From Glaciecola sp. UBA1851 (GTDB taxonomy: Bacteria > Pseudomonadota > Gammaproteobacteria > Enterobacterales > Alteromonadaceae): a DNA stretch of 64,000 nucleotides. The notes beneath the pieces are model-generated. The model worked only from the letters and a program-made list of their open reading frames with translations, was not told the origin of the DNA and made no database searches. The position numbers were made by a program, and so were the translations under genes. How positions within the stretch are numbered: position 1 is the stretch's first letter; each line of letters opens with the position of its first letter. The stretch covers positions 17,148-81,147 of the forward strand of contig DDIL01000043.1 of the NCBI GenBank assembly GCA_002338515.1, in the 5' to 3' direction. Shown in pieces: positions 16,828 through 27,500 of this stretch.

Positions 16828-17415
16828 CTAAACAAACGTGTAAAGCTGTGCAGAACTAACTATTTTTTCTAGAGGAATATCCCATTCTTCTACTGGGATA
16901 GAAGGTGATTTTTGTTGTTCATGTGCTAAACCAATAATCTGTGTTTTGCCTTTTTTATTTGAAGATATTTTTGCTAAGCTCCTATCGTAAAATCCTCCCC
17001 CCATACCCAGTCGATTGCCTCTGTTATCAAAGGCAACAAGCGGCGTTAAAACCACATCAATTTGTTCAATCGGTACAACTTGAGTCACATCAAGTGAAGG
17101 TTCAAGTATATTGAAACGATTTTTAATAAGCTTGGTGTCAGCTGTATACTTTAAAAATAACAAAGAGCCTGAATTAAAAGGATGCAGAACGGGTAAGCAG
17201 ACATGCTTTTTAACACTCCACAAATATTTAATTATAGGTGAAGGGTCAAGTTCACCGTCGTTTGCAAGGTAAGTAGCTACCGTATTCGAATGATCAAACA
17301 AGTTATTTTTTAACATTATTTGAAGCGCACTTAAAGATGCTTTATTTTGCGCTTCAGTGGGTAAGGTTTGTCTAACCTTTCTATAAAAGCTTCTAATTTC
17401 CGCTCGAGATTGCAC
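16828..17415 (-). CDS. fau: 5-formyltetrahydrofolate cyclo-ligase (Fau/YgfA)
   Basis: ATP-dependent conversion of 5-formyl-THF to 5,10-methenyl-THF. The 195 residues show the N-terminal RAEIRSFYRKVRQTL, ATYLANDGELDPSPIIKYLW, and the conserved C-terminal FDNRGNRLGMGGGFYDRSL. The GTG start at 17415 lies 14 bp after the nucleoside hydrolase stop. In E. coli this gene directly follows the 6S RNA gene; here it is on the 6S strand but two genes further on. It is functionally linked to glycine cleavage, because serine hydroxymethyltransferase makes 5-formyl-THF. Confidence 0.94.
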   Translation of the reverse strand: MQSRAEIRSFYRKVRQTLPTEAQNKASLSALQIMLKNNLFDHSNTVATYLANDGELDPSPIIKYLWSVKKHVCLPVLHPFNSGSLLFLKYTADTKLIKNRFNILEPSLDVTQVVPIEQIDVVLTPLVAFDNRGNRLGMGGGFYDRSLAKISSNKKGKTQIIGLAHEQQKSPSIPVEEWDIPLEKIVSSAQLYTFV

Positions 17416-17429
17416 GCTTGCCCTGTTCT

Positions 17430-18374
17430 TTAGTCTAATGCGTAGGTATCAATAAATAACTGAGTTAAATCTGCATGCTTAACTTTAGTTGCCACGTTAA
17501 CCTTTTGAGCATTTAACCAATATGGGCTCATTGTTGAACCAATTGGTGCAAAGCTTGTTTGACCTCTATGCAATTCGTCTGTACCTATTCTCATATGACC
17601 AGTGGTCATTTCAAATAATTCAGGGTGCATAATATAGGCTAGTGGAAATGCATCATGGAAAAAGCATTCTTTTTGTTCTTTGCCTTGAGAGTAAAAATCA
17701 GCGTAAAATTCTGAAGCACGTTTAACAAACCCCCCTAACACTGGGTTGACCTTGCTAAGTTCTTGCATAAAAGTTGGGCTAAAAGGTACTTTGTAAGTTA
17801 CATCTAATCCAAACATATTGATTGGCCATTCAGCTGAAAATACAATCTCGGCAGCATGCGCATCATTCCAGATATTTGCTTCAGCAACAGGCGTAACATT
17901 GCCTAGTGTAAACGCGGCGCCACCCATAATATTGACGCTTTTTACCAAGTGCTGAATTTCGGGAGCTAAGCGCAGTGCCAATGCTAAATTCCCTAATGGT
18001 CCAACTGCTACAATAGTAACTTCATTTGGATATTTCTTTACGGTATCAACAATAAACTGAGCCGATGATCGTGAGTCTAATTCACCTTTAGGGGCAGGGT
18101 GGTTAATATTGCCAAAGCCATCATCTCCATGAACAAAGTGTGCGTAAGTTGACTCCTCGCCTACCCATGGCATACCCACTCCTTTACAAACGGGTATATT
18201 AACGTTAGCTAACTCAACCAGAGCAAGTGCATTTTTAGCAGACATCTCAACGGGAACATTACCATAAACAGTGGTTAACCCTAACACATCTAATTGCTTT
18301 GCTTGGAATGCAAAAAATATTGCCATTGCATCATCAATACCTGGGTCAGTATCCAGAATAATTTTTTCTACCAT
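17430..18374 (-). CDS. Inosine-uridine preferring nucleoside hydrolase family protein
   Basis: Cleaves ribonucleosides to base plus ribose using a bound calcium ion. The 314 residues start KIILDTDPGIDDAMAIFFA, the calcium-binding DxDPGxDD signature. They also show NALALVELANVNIPVCKG, the EANIWNDAHAA segment, and the C-terminal HDAFPLAYIMHPELF with the active-site His. The length is normal. It follows the ribokinase-like gene by 10 bp, which would phosphorylate the released ribose. Exact base preference (pyrimidine or purine) cannot be read from the sequence. Confidence 0.92.
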   Translation of the reverse strand: MVEKIILDTDPGIDDAMAIFFAFQAKQLDVLGLTTVYGNVPVEMSAKNALALVELANVNIPVCKGVGMPWVGEESTYAHFVHGDDGFGNINHPAPKGELDSRSSAQFIVDTVKKYPNEVTIVAVGPLGNLALALRLAPEIQHLVKSVNIMGGAAFTLGNVTPVAEANIWNDAHAAEIVFSAEWPINMFGLDVTYKVPFSPTFMQELSKVNPVLGGFVKRASEFYADFYSQGKEQKECFFHDAFPLAYIMHPELFEMTTGHMRIGTDELHRGQTSFAPIGSTMSPYWLNAQKVNVATKVKHADLTQLFIDTYALD

Positions 18375-18384
18375 TAAATCAACC

Positions 18385-19275
18385 TTATGAATTTATAAAA
18401 AGTGCAACTTCTTGAGCATTTGGGATAGAAGGGGCTGCCCCCGATTTAGTCACACAAAGCGCGGCTGCGGCTGTCGCATGTTCTAATGCCAGTTTAACAT
18501 CATTTGTGTCACAATAATTCGCCAAAAAATACCCTGTAAATGTATCACCAGCGGCGGTTGTATCAACCACGTCAACTTGTTTTCCTGCCACGTCTATCGA
18601 TTCGTTTTGATGCAAAAATACTGCACCTGCTTTTCCCATTGTCATGACCACTTTTGTGCTGGGATAGCTGTTGGTAAGCGCTAAACGGGCACTGGCAATG
18701 TTTTGCGTTTGGGTTAACTGCATTGCTTCTATTTCGTTTACAAATAACAAATCAATTTTTGTAATGTCTAGTGCTTTGATGTTGTTTGTCATGGGTGCTG
18801 GATTGAACGCAATTTTTAAACCTTTCGCGTGCGCAGTGTTGATAATTTCTTCTATTTTATTTGTTTCGTTTTGAAGAAGTACCCAATCATTTGCATAGGC
18901 TTGCTCTAATGCACCTTGAATTTGTGCGCTAGTTAAGGTGTGATTTGCCCCTGTATATAACACAATTGCATTTTCGCCTTCTGCTGTTACCTGAATAATA
19001 GCGTGGCCTGAAGCCGTCTCTTCAGTTTGCGTTACTAAGTCACAATTTACGCCAGTTCCTTCCAAGTATTCAAGATAATGTATGTCTTTTTTATTCACCG
19101 AGCCTATATGAAACACTTGGCAATTTGCTCGAGCGCAAGCAATAGACTGATTCGCCCCTTTTCCGCCTAAAACTTGTTTATAGTGGCTAGAAGATAATGT
19201 TTCGCCGGGTTCAACAAAATGCTCGACAGAATAGATATGATCAATATTAATTGACCCAAAATTATAGACAGCCAT
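18385..19275 (-). CDS. RbsK-like ribokinase (PfkB family)
   Basis: PfkB-family sugar kinase, probably ribokinase. The 296 residues contain the N-terminal motif GSINIDHIYSVEHFVEPGETLSS, the substrate-binding GGKGANQSIACARA and the C-terminal DTTAAGDTFTGYFLA with the anion hole and catalytic Asp. CAGGAG lies before the ATG. It starts the minus-strand run kinase-nucleoside hydrolase-fau, just downstream of 6S RNA. The neighbouring nucleoside hydrolase would supply ribose and rpiA uses the product, which supports ribokinase over other PfkB substrates. Confidence 0.88.
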   Translation of the reverse strand: MAVYNFGSINIDHIYSVEHFVEPGETLSSSHYKQVLGGKGANQSIACARANCQVFHIGSVNKKDIHYLEYLEGTGVNCDLVTQTEETASGHAIIQVTAEGENAIVLYTGANHTLTSAQIQGALEQAYANDWVLLQNETNKIEEIINTAHAKGLKIAFNPAPMTNNIKALDITKIDLLFVNEIEAMQLTQTQNIASARLALTNSYPSTKVVMTMGKAGAVFLHQNESIDVAGKQVDVVDTTAAGDTFTGYFLANYCDTNDVKLALEHATAAAALCVTKSGAAPSIPNAQEVALFINS

Positions 19276-19357
19276 GCTGACTCCTGATTAATATTCTTTT
19301 TCTTATTCAACCAGTTTATACAAAGATTTTAGTTATGGCTAGAACGCCATGAATTGG

Positions 19358-19548
19358 TGCCCCCCAAAATGCCGCGCTGCGCTTTTCGTCCGTGCGCCGA
19401 AAAGGACACGGTGGATGTATCATCACTGCCGTAGGCTTCTCGATACGGGTCGAGCCTGCACAATAGCAATAGAGTCAACTTCCTAAGTTTATAGCATCGG
19501 CCAGGAACATGAAGCGAGTACGCTAACACTCCAGGGAACTTCGTTGGC
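19358..19548 (-). ncRNA. ssrS: 6S RNA
   Basis: 6S RNA mimics an open promoter and binds sigma-70 RNA polymerase. On the minus strand this segment has the conserved 6S 3' half: GCUCGACCCGUAUCGAGAAGCC (E. coli: GCUCGGUCCGUCCGAGAAGCC), then CAGUGAUGAUACAUCCACC (E. coli CUGCGACGACACAUUCACC). The 5' part has CUGGAGUG and GGCCGAU, and the ends pair (UCCCUGGAGUG with CAUUUUGGGG) to make the terminal stem. A 73-codon frame across it is incidental. Ends are approximate. It is followed by the kinase gene, not by fau as in E. coli. Confidence 0.93.
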
Positions 19549-19897
19549 ATCGCTGTTATTACATTAAGTCATAGTTACCAGCGAAAGCGAATAGTAACCG
19601 AAACGAACGTTAGTTAAAAGGTAAGTAAGAGTAAAGTCATGGTCTAATTTGGAATATCGTTATTCCAGCAACTTATTGACATGGAAACACTATATAACTA
19701 AACCAAATGAGAGAACAACGAATCACGTAATAATGACGCAATAATGACCTTTAACATGCGGTTGTATGGAATTTTTATCTATTGTGATAAATATTGACAG
19801 TTAAGAAACCAAAAGTCTCACCTAAGCAAGTCATCACGTATTAAAATATGTATACCTTTGCTACACTTACTCCATAATAATTGACGAGGTATGAAAT
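19549..19897. other. Intergenic region between 6S RNA and ygfB
   Basis: These 349 bp contain the divergent promoters of ssrS (minus) and ygfB (plus). zapA, which normally lies here, is absent: there is no open frame of adequate length in either direction. A TTGACA-like hexamer appears near 19796, but I could not pair it with a convincing -10. Confidence 0.55.
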
Positions 19898-20506
19898 TTG
19901 ACTAAATCAAAGCAGTCAAGCAGTTCAGAAGGCGTAAAACATCATTCTTATAGCAACTATGAAAGCTTTACTTCAATGTTAAAAAAACAAAATGTAATTG
20001 TTGATGCAAGCGAAGTACAGGGTATTTTATGCGGCATGCTAGCGGGTGGTATGAATATTGATGATAGAGAATGGTTAGGCGCATTAACTGATGTTATTAA
20101 CCAGTCAGACCCTTTTAGTGAAACAGCAAAACAAGCCATTACTCAGATGTACAACCAAGTTTGCCAAGAATTCATTGAAGCGGATTTTGCGCTGCAAATA
20201 TGTTTACCTGAAGATAACACACCGCTTAATACAAGAGGTATCGCACTCATTAACTGGGTACAGGGTTTCTTGCTTGGGTTTGGTCTTCATCAAAATGATT
20301 TAACAAAATGTTCTGGTGAAGTAAAAGAAGCACTAGAGGATTTTAGTCAAATAGCAAAAATGGACGAGGCTATGGAAGACGATGAAGAATCAGAGCAAGC
20401 TTTTTTAGAAGTATTAGAGTACGTGCGCATCAGCGCTATGTTGTGTTTCAATGAGTTAGGTAAGTCTTTAATAGACTCTAGGCAACAATCGCCAATTGTT
20501 CATTAA
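19898..20506 (+). CDS. ygfB: YgfB, UPF0149 family protein
   Basis: A UPF0149 protein of 202 residues. Family features are the segment VQGILCGMLAGGMNIDDREWLGAL near the N-terminus, INWVQGFLLGFGL in the middle and the acidic C-terminal region (EAMEDDEESEQAFLEVLEYVRISAMLCF). The TTG at 19898 is the likely start: it sits 8 bases after GAGGT, while the ATG at 19891 is too near and out of frame. It heads ygfB-pepP-ubiH-ubiI, the conserved order. In Pseudomonas, YgfB has been connected to control of ampDh3 expression and beta-lactam resistance; whether that holds here is unknown. Confidence 0.92.
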   Translation: MTKSKQSSSSEGVKHHSYSNYESFTSMLKKQNVIVDASEVQGILCGMLAGGMNIDDREWLGALTDVINQSDPFSETAKQAITQMYNQVCQEFIEADFALQICLPEDNTPLNTRGIALINWVQGFLLGFGLHQNDLTKCSGEVKEALEDFSQIAKMDEAMEDDEESEQAFLEVLEYVRISAMLCFNELGKSLIDSRQQSPIVH

Positions 20507-20673
20507 TATTTGCTATTAACGTTAGGATTTGTAGCTCTTTACCGCAAAACCATACAGTAAATTTCAGCAGACCCTAAACGAAATAAAAGATGTCTAAGTA
20601 TGCGTATAACTAAAACAAAAGTGTCGTAGCGTTCGTTACTTATTTTTAGAATTATTAGGAAGAAAAGTCATAA

Positions 20674-22077
20674 ATGATAAACAAAACTAATTCACATGTT
20701 TTTATTTCAACCAATGAGTATGAAGCGCGCAGAAATACACTATTAGCCAACATGCAACCTAACTCTCTTGCCATTATTTCAGCAGCACCAGAAGTGACTA
20801 GAAGTAACGATACCGAATATCATTTTCGACAAAATAGTGACTTTTTTTATCTAACCGGCTTTGAAGAGCCAGACGCCATTTTGGTGCTGAGTAACCAGAG
20901 TGAAACGTCAGCAAATCAGTTTTTTATTAATGCCTGTGGTGATAATAGTGCTTCAGCGATATTTGTTAGGCCGAAAGACGAAATCGCAGAAGTTTGGCAT
21001 GGACGCCGACTAGGAAAAATAGACGCGCCTACAGCCTTGAAAATTGATGCGGCTTTCAATCTTGAAGAGTTGCCTGAGCTTCTACCTGAGTTAATTAATG
21101 GGCATGAATGTTTGTATTACGAGCATGGTCATCATCCAAAAGCCGATGCTAGCATTGCGCAAGCTATTCAAGCTTGTAAGCATTCTCCAAAGCAAGCAAA
21201 AACAGCACCTAAATCAACTGTTGATGTGAGCCAACTTCTGCATTCAATGAGGTTGGTGAAATCGTCGCAAGAAATCAATGTAATGAGAACTAGTGCTAAC
21301 ATAGCTTGTGAAGCGCATAAACAAGCAATGAAGATGAGTGCAGAAGGCGTTAATGAGTATCAGCTTGAGGCACAAATTCTATATTGCTTTGCTTTATATG
21401 GTGCGCGCCATGCTGCTTATAATACCATTGTAGGAAGCGGCGAAAACGCTTGTATTTTGCATTACACTGAAAACAAAGATGAGCTTAAAAATGGCAATTT
21501 AGTGCTGATAGATGCGGGTGCTGAGTACAATGGATATGCGTCTGATATTACTCGAACATTTCCGGTTAATGGTCAATTTTCTAGTGCTCAAAAGGATATT
21601 TATGAACTTGTTTTAGATATTCAAAAGCAGTGCATTGACCGGTTTAGGCCTGGCGTCACAATTGCACAAGTAATGCTATTTGTCGTAGAAGAAACAATCA
21701 AAGGTTTACTCTCTTTGAATATATTGTCGGGTTCGCTTGAAGAATGCATCGAAAAAGAAGCGCATAAACAATATTTTATGCATGGCCTAGGGCACTATTT
21801 AGGTATCGATGTGCATGATGTTGGAAATTATAAAGAGGCGGGTCAAGACAAACCACTAGAGCCGGGTATAGTGATAACTGTAGAGCCAGGTATCTATATT
21901 TCTTCTAGCAGTGAAGCGCCTGAAAAATACCATGGCATTGGTGTGCGAATTGAAGACAATATCGTCATTACAAACGAAGGCTGTGAGGTACTGACTGACA
22001 ATGCACCAAAAGAAGTGAAGGATATTGAAGCGATGATGAAGCAGCCTTTGAATTTAGATATTCCTAAACTTTTTTAG
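20674..22077 (+). CDS. pepP: PepP, Xaa-Pro aminopeptidase
   Basis: Dimanganese aminopeptidase P that removes N-terminal residues before proline; cytosolic. The 467 residues show the N-terminal creatinase-like domain (SNDTEYHFRQNSDFFYLTGFEEPDA) and the pita-bread catalytic domain. The metal ligands are visible in order: Asp in IDAGAEYNGYASDITRTF (two Asp), His in HGLGHYLGIDVHDVG, Glu in TVEPGIYI and Glu in GVRIEDNIVIT. AGGAAG precedes the ATG. It directly precedes ubiH. Confidence 0.97.
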   Translation: MINKTNSHVFISTNEYEARRNTLLANMQPNSLAIISAAPEVTRSNDTEYHFRQNSDFFYLTGFEEPDAILVLSNQSETSANQFFINACGDNSASAIFVRPKDEIAEVWHGRRLGKIDAPTALKIDAAFNLEELPELLPELINGHECLYYEHGHHPKADASIAQAIQACKHSPKQAKTAPKSTVDVSQLLHSMRLVKSSQEINVMRTSANIACEAHKQAMKMSAEGVNEYQLEAQILYCFALYGARHAAYNTIVGSGENACILHYTENKDELKNGNLVLIDAGAEYNGYASDITRTFPVNGQFSSAQKDIYELVLDIQKQCIDRFRPGVTIAQVMLFVVEETIKGLLSLNILSGSLEECIEKEAHKQYFMHGLGHYLGIDVHDVGNYKEAGQDKPLEPGIVITVEPGIYISSSSEAPEKYHGIGVRIEDNIVITNEGCEVLTDNAPKEVKDIEAMMKQPLNLDIPKLF

Positions 22078-22098
22078 TTGCTGAGTTACTTATTGATT

Positions 22099-23331
22099 AT
22101 GACTGAACCTGCTAAATACGACATTATTGTGAGCGGCGGAGGCATCGCAGGATGCCTTGCTGCACTATCAATTTTAAAACATACTAACTATAGCGTGTTA
22201 TTGATAGAAGCCTTTGCGAATGAAGATACGAATAAGCATGCAGGGTTTGATGCAAGAGTAATTGCTTTAGCTGCAGAGTCGTTGTCAATATTAAAACAAC
22301 TTGATGTCAGTATTGATTCGTTGCGTACATCTAAAATTAAACAAATTCAGGTGTCTGATAGACATCATGTAGGCCAAGTTCGGTTAAGTTGTGACGAATT
22401 CAATATGCCTTATCTAGGAAAGGTTGTGTCGGTTGAAGCGTTAGGTACATTTTTATTTAACCAACTAAAACCTTTTATGAAAAAAGGCAGCGATCGTTTA
22501 GGTTATGCTTGCCCTGCTAAAATCGTAAATATTGACAAGCAGATAGACAATATCAATGTAACGCTTTCAGATGACACCGAAGCAAGTTGCAACTTACTTG
22601 TTGTGAGTGATGGTGGACAGGCATCAACGGCTAATATGCTTGGACTTAAAACGGTTAAAAGTGATTATGAGCAAACAGCCATTATTACAAATGTCAAAAC
22701 GCAACTACCACACAGTAATGTTGCTTTTGAGCGCTTTACATCACAAGGTCCAGTTGCATTTTTGCCTATGAATCTCGGTAATGATCATCAACATGCAATG
22801 TCGGTTGTTTGGTGTATGGATAGACACAAAGTTGAGCAATATTTGTCTTTAGACAAGAAAGATTTCTTAAACGAATTGAATCAGGTATTTGCAATTAAAC
22901 TCGGGGAACTAACCGATTGTAGCGAGCGTTTCTCGTATCCACTTATTCGCCAACAGTTAACACAATTTACCACACATAGAGCAGTTTGCGTGGCGAATGC
23001 CGCACAAAGTTTACATCCAATTGCTGGGCAAGGTTTTAATTTGGGAATAAGGGATATATTTAATCTAATCCAAGTATTGAAAAATGAAGAAAACTTAGGC
23101 TCATTCAACCAGTTATCAGCTTATCAACTTGCTAGACGTGAAGATAAAACGCTGACGCTAGGATTAACAGATTGGTTAGTTAACACGTTTTCAAATCAAC
23201 ACTCCCCGCTGGTAATAGGCAGAAATATTGCATTGATGAAAATGAATATGCTATCGCCCTTAAAAACTAAATTTGCAAAAATAAGCATGGGAAAACGTAA
23301 AAGCAACCTATCTAACGGAGTGGCTAAATGA
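22099..23331 (+). CDS. ubiH: UbiH, 2-octaprenyl-6-methoxyphenol hydroxylase
   Basis: FAD monooxygenase of aerobic ubiquinone synthesis. The frame opens with a TTG at 22078, but the ATG at 22099 leaves a standard N-terminus, MTEPAKYDIIVSGGGIAGCLAALSI, with the FAD GxGxxG as GGGIAG. The second FAD motif reads NAAQSLHPIAGQGFNLGIRDI; Asn in place of the usual Asp is the UbiH form (as in E. coli NAAQTLHPIAGQGFNLG). About 410 residues, normal. Its stop overlaps the ubiI start (ATGA). Confidence 0.94.
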   Translation: MTEPAKYDIIVSGGGIAGCLAALSILKHTNYSVLLIEAFANEDTNKHAGFDARVIALAAESLSILKQLDVSIDSLRTSKIKQIQVSDRHHVGQVRLSCDEFNMPYLGKVVSVEALGTFLFNQLKPFMKKGSDRLGYACPAKIVNIDKQIDNINVTLSDDTEASCNLLVVSDGGQASTANMLGLKTVKSDYEQTAIITNVKTQLPHSNVAFERFTSQGPVAFLPMNLGNDHQHAMSVVWCMDRHKVEQYLSLDKKDFLNELNQVFAIKLGELTDCSERFSYPLIRQQLTQFTTHRAVCVANAAQSLHPIAGQGFNLGIRDIFNLIQVLKNEENLGSFNQLSAYQLARREDKTLTLGLTDWLVNTFSNQHSPLVIGRNIALMKMNMLSPLKTKFAKISMGKRKSNLSNGVAK

Positions 23332-24572
23332 ACTATGATTACGACGCTGTTATAGTAGGTGCAGGGATAATTGGCCAAGCTTTAGCGTTAGGTTTAGGTA
23401 TGCAGGGTTTTGATGTTGCACTGATAGAAGCCAGCGACGAGCCTAAATTGGATAACTTAAACGAAAATGAGTTTTCCAGTAGAGTCAGTGCTATTTCATC
23501 CAGTAGCCAAAGGTTATTGACTGAACTGGGCGCATGGCAAAATATAGCTAGAATGCAAGAATACACAAAAATGGAAGTGAGTGACCAAGATGGGTTTGGT
23601 GGCATTTCTTTTAATAAGCAAGAGTTGTTAGACAACATAAATGCAAGTGCTCTTGTTGGGCAACAACCAAGCTTAGGTCATATTATTGAAAACAATGTAA
23701 TTAATGATGCTTTGTTTCAATCTATTTCAAATCTACCGAACGTGACTTGTTTTTTTAATGCGAGTGTTAAAGGGATGGATACGAATTATGTTAGTGCTAA
23801 TGTTGTTTTACAATTGCCAAGCAGTAGCAAAAACTCACAAGCAAATGAGCCTGAGTTTAAAAGTTTGTCTACCAAGTTGTTAGTGGGAGCTGATGGTGCA
23901 AATAGTCGCGTAAGAGGTTCGTTAGGGTTTAAATATACGTTTAACGATTATGACCATACTGCCATAGTGTTTAACGTGCAAACAAGTAACCCACACAATC
24001 AAGTTGCTAAGCAAGTATTTACGCCTTATGGTCCACTTGCATTCTTACCCTTAGCGAATAGTCACCAATGTTCAGTTGTATTCTCACAGCAAAATGAAAG
24101 AGCGGCGGAATTAATGGCAATGGATGAAAGCGAATTTTCAAAACTATTGCGGGTGACAATTGATAATTACTATGGAGAATGCAAACTAGTTACAAAAAGA
24201 AGCAGTTTTCCTTTAAGAATGCGTTACGCTAAGTCTTGGATTAAGCCTCATATTGTAATTTTAGGTGATGCCGCCCATACCATCCATCCATTAGCAGGGC
24301 AGGGAGCAAACTTAGGGCTAGGAGATGTGAAATATCTACTAGATTTAATAAAACACAACCCAGATAAATTTGGTAGTTATTATCAATTGCGGCAGTTTGA
24401 AAGAAGTAGAAAGGCCGAAGCGGTTAAAGTGATTGCCACTATGCAAGGATTCAAAGAATTATTTGATGGTAGCAACCCAATCAAACGACTTGTTAGAAAT
24501 ACAGGGCTTTTGGTAGCAAGCAATGCATCTCCACTCAAGTCGTTTTTTATCAAACAGGCGATGGGTAGTTAA
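23328..24572 (+). CDS. ubiI: UbiI (VisC), 2-octaprenylphenol C5 hydroxylase family
   Basis: FAD monooxygenase of ubiquinone ring hydroxylation. The 414 residues start MNYDYDAVIVGAGIIGQALALGLGMQGFDVALIEA (FAD-binding GAGIIG), and have the GADGANSRVR motif and GDAAHTIHPLAGQGANLGLGDV. It forms the pepP-ubiH-ubiI unit through an ATGA overlap. Its 3' end overlaps the convergent RND pump gene by 4 bp, so there is no room for a separate terminator. In relatives gcvTHP comes next; here it is 8.3 kb away. Confidence 0.94.
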   Translation: MNYDYDAVIVGAGIIGQALALGLGMQGFDVALIEASDEPKLDNLNENEFSSRVSAISSSSQRLLTELGAWQNIARMQEYTKMEVSDQDGFGGISFNKQELLDNINASALVGQQPSLGHIIENNVINDALFQSISNLPNVTCFFNASVKGMDTNYVSANVVLQLPSSSKNSQANEPEFKSLSTKLLVGADGANSRVRGSLGFKYTFNDYDHTAIVFNVQTSNPHNQVAKQVFTPYGPLAFLPLANSHQCSVVFSQQNERAAELMAMDESEFSKLLRVTIDNYYGECKLVTKRSSFPLRMRYAKSWIKPHIVILGDAAHTIHPLAGQGANLGLGDVKYLLDLIKHNPDKFGSYYQLRQFERSRKAEAVKVIATMQGFKELFDGSNPIKRLVRNTGLLVASNASPLKSFFIKQAMGS

Positions 24573-27500
24573 GAATAAATTTTATTCTCAGCCGCTTCAA
24601 GTTCGTTATTTAACCGGTTAGTTTCATCAGCTTTCGGTTTAGTAAATCTAGCAATGGCATAATACAACACAGGGGTTAAAAATAGCGTAAACAATACCGC
24701 TAACCCCAAACCACCAAATACTACCCAGCCAATTGCATTTCGAGCCTCAGCACCGGCTCCAGTTGATAATATAAGTGGCAGCCCACCTAAAATGGTCGAT
24801 ACCAATGTCATCATTATGGGGCGCAATCGAACTTTACCCGCTTCAATAATCGCTTCTTTTACTTCCATTCCGTTGTCACGCAATTGGTTCGCAAACTCTA
24901 CAAGAAGAATGGAGTTCTTCGCTAATAATCCAATTAGCATGACTAAGCCTATTTGCGAGTAAATATTAACCGATGTCCCGGTTAAATAAAGTGCATAAAT
25001 AGCCGCAGCAATGCCAAAAGGAACGGTAAGAATTACAACAAAGGCGCTATTAAAACTTTCAAACTGCGCTGCTAATACCAGCAAAACAATCAAAAATGCT
25101 AACAAGTAAGTGAGCATTACTTGCTGATTTGTTTCTTCATATGTTTGTGCTTCACCCAAAAATACAACATTAATACTAGGGGGGAGTTCAGTTTCTGCTA
25201 ACGCTCTAATTGCAGACACCGCTTCTTCAATGGTGACCTCTTCTGGTAAATCCATTTCTAGCTCTATAGCTCTTCGCTGAGCGTGTCGTTCAAGCTCTGC
25301 TGCTACTCCCTCTTCACTAACAAAGGCAACGCTTGAAAGAGGCACCAATGCGCCTGTATTAGAGCTAACGTATAAATTAAGTAGGCTGGCAGGATCTAAT
25401 GAATTTCTAGATTCAGTTTCTAGAATAATAGGGACAGCTTGGTCACCTACATTTAAATCAATTATGTCATCGCCATTAATCGCTGCGCGCAAGGTTCTCG
25501 ATATGTCAGAAAAAGCGACACCGAGTTCTTCAGCTCTTCTTCTATCGATATTCACCCTAAGTTGCGGTTGTGTGGGCTCATAAGAAATATCAACTTCACC
25601 CAATTCTGGTAATGTGTCCTCAATTTTTTTCGCAAAATCAATGGCTGCTTCATAAATTTCAAGATAATTTTCGCCGGTTAATGCCATTTCAAATCCACCG
25701 CCAAAACCACGTAAGTTTAGACTGTTTCCGCCAAATGCTCTTCCTGGCGCACCCACTACTTGTGATAGCATGGGTCTGAGTTCACTAATGATTTCTTGTT
25801 GGCTACGTTCTCTATCATCCCAGTGTACAAGCGGTACTGTGATAAATAAGATGTTTGGATCCCAACGTCCAACAACGGTGTAAAGAGAATCAATTTCACC
25901 TTGATCAACACTGGGCAGTAATATTTCTTCAGTTTTTATTGCTTGACGATCCATAAAGTTAATACCTGTACCGTCAGGACCTCTAGCAAAAACGCGTATT
26001 ACCCCTCTATCTTCTGAAGGTAAAAGTTCATTGTCCAATGTATTAAATACAAAGTATGCACCGCCTGCTACCAATGCACATAGCGCAAATACAGCGACTG
26101 AATAACGTAAAACAAAATGAAGTGATTTTTCGTAACCAATCACGCATTTGTGGCCGAATCTTTTTATTGGTCCGGGCGCTTTTTCCTTACTCAAATCTAT
26201 AGCAGGAATTTTTGCAGATAATGCTGGCACTAAAGATAACGCAACAAATGAGGATATGATGACGCTTCCCGCTAACACACCGCCAAACTCTCTAAATAGT
26301 CGACCTGCTGTTGAAGGTAGAAATGCGATAGGAATAAATACAGCAACCAACACTGCTGTGGTAGCAACCACTGCGAAGAATACTTCTCTGGTACCAATTA
26401 CTGCGGCGGCTCTTGCGCCTAAGCCTAGCGCTCTGCGCCTTTGTATGTTTTCTGATACCACTATGGCGTCGTCTACAATTAAACCCGTTGCAAGCACTAA
26501 TGCAAGTAAGGTTAATATGTTGATGGAAAAGCCGAACGCCCACAGTAAGGCAAGTGAGCCAATTAAAGATACAGGTATTGCTAAAGCAGGAATAAGCGTT
26601 GCTCTAAATTTACCTATAAATACGAGTAAGGTTAGAATCACTAAGCCAATGGTTAATACTAACGACTGCAATACTTCATCAACTGAGCCTCTAATAAATT
26701 CAGCATCATCAGAGGTAACTGTTAAAGTTAAATCAGGAAAACGCGCTCTTAAATCATCCATCATGCCCAGTACTTCGTCAGAAATTTCTATTGTGTTAGA
26801 ACGAGCTTGTCGTATTACGCTCATCCCTATAACTGGTTGGCCATCAAGCCTAACTATGCTGTTTAAATCAGCAGGGCCAAAATACACATTAGCTACATCG
26901 CTTATTCTTATATCACCAGATACTACGATATCTCGCACATCTTGTTCTGAAACAGAAGTGGCATCTGCTCTTACAATTAACTGTTGATCGGTTGACCGAA
27001 TACTACCTGCAGGCACATCAAATGGAGCGGTGCTTAGCGCTTGAGCAACATCTGAAATGGATAATTGAAAGCTTGTTAAGCGCAAGTTATCAACACTTAC
27101 CCTCAGTACACGCTGCCTATCGCCATTTAAGCGTACATCAGCAACACCAGGAATATTTAGAAATAAGGGAGATAAATCCGTTTCCACAATATCGGTTAAG
27201 GTTTCTAGGTCGAGTTTGCTACTAGAAACGGCAATGTCAACCACACCCTGAGCATCGTTATCGGCTTTTATAACAGATACCTGCTCCACTTCATCGGGCA
27301 GTCCACGTTGCACTCTTGCGACAGATTCGCGTGTTTCATTGGCGGCATCTTCAATATCTACTCCGGGTCTAAATTCAACGCGAACTCTACTATTACCTTC
27401 TTCACTTTGCGCCCTGATTGACTTAACACCGCTGACTCTTGCAACTGCACCTTCTAAACGGCTGGTTACTTCGGCATCTACTGTCTCCGGTGCTGCACCA

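Noticed and set aside
19329..19550. 73-codon frame on the minus strand
   Set aside because: It lies across 6S RNA, whose conserved sequence explains the segment.
26148..26987. 279-codon plus-strand frame
   Set aside because: It is antisense to the RND permease, whose reading frame has clear homology; the antisense translation is low-complexity with no family features.
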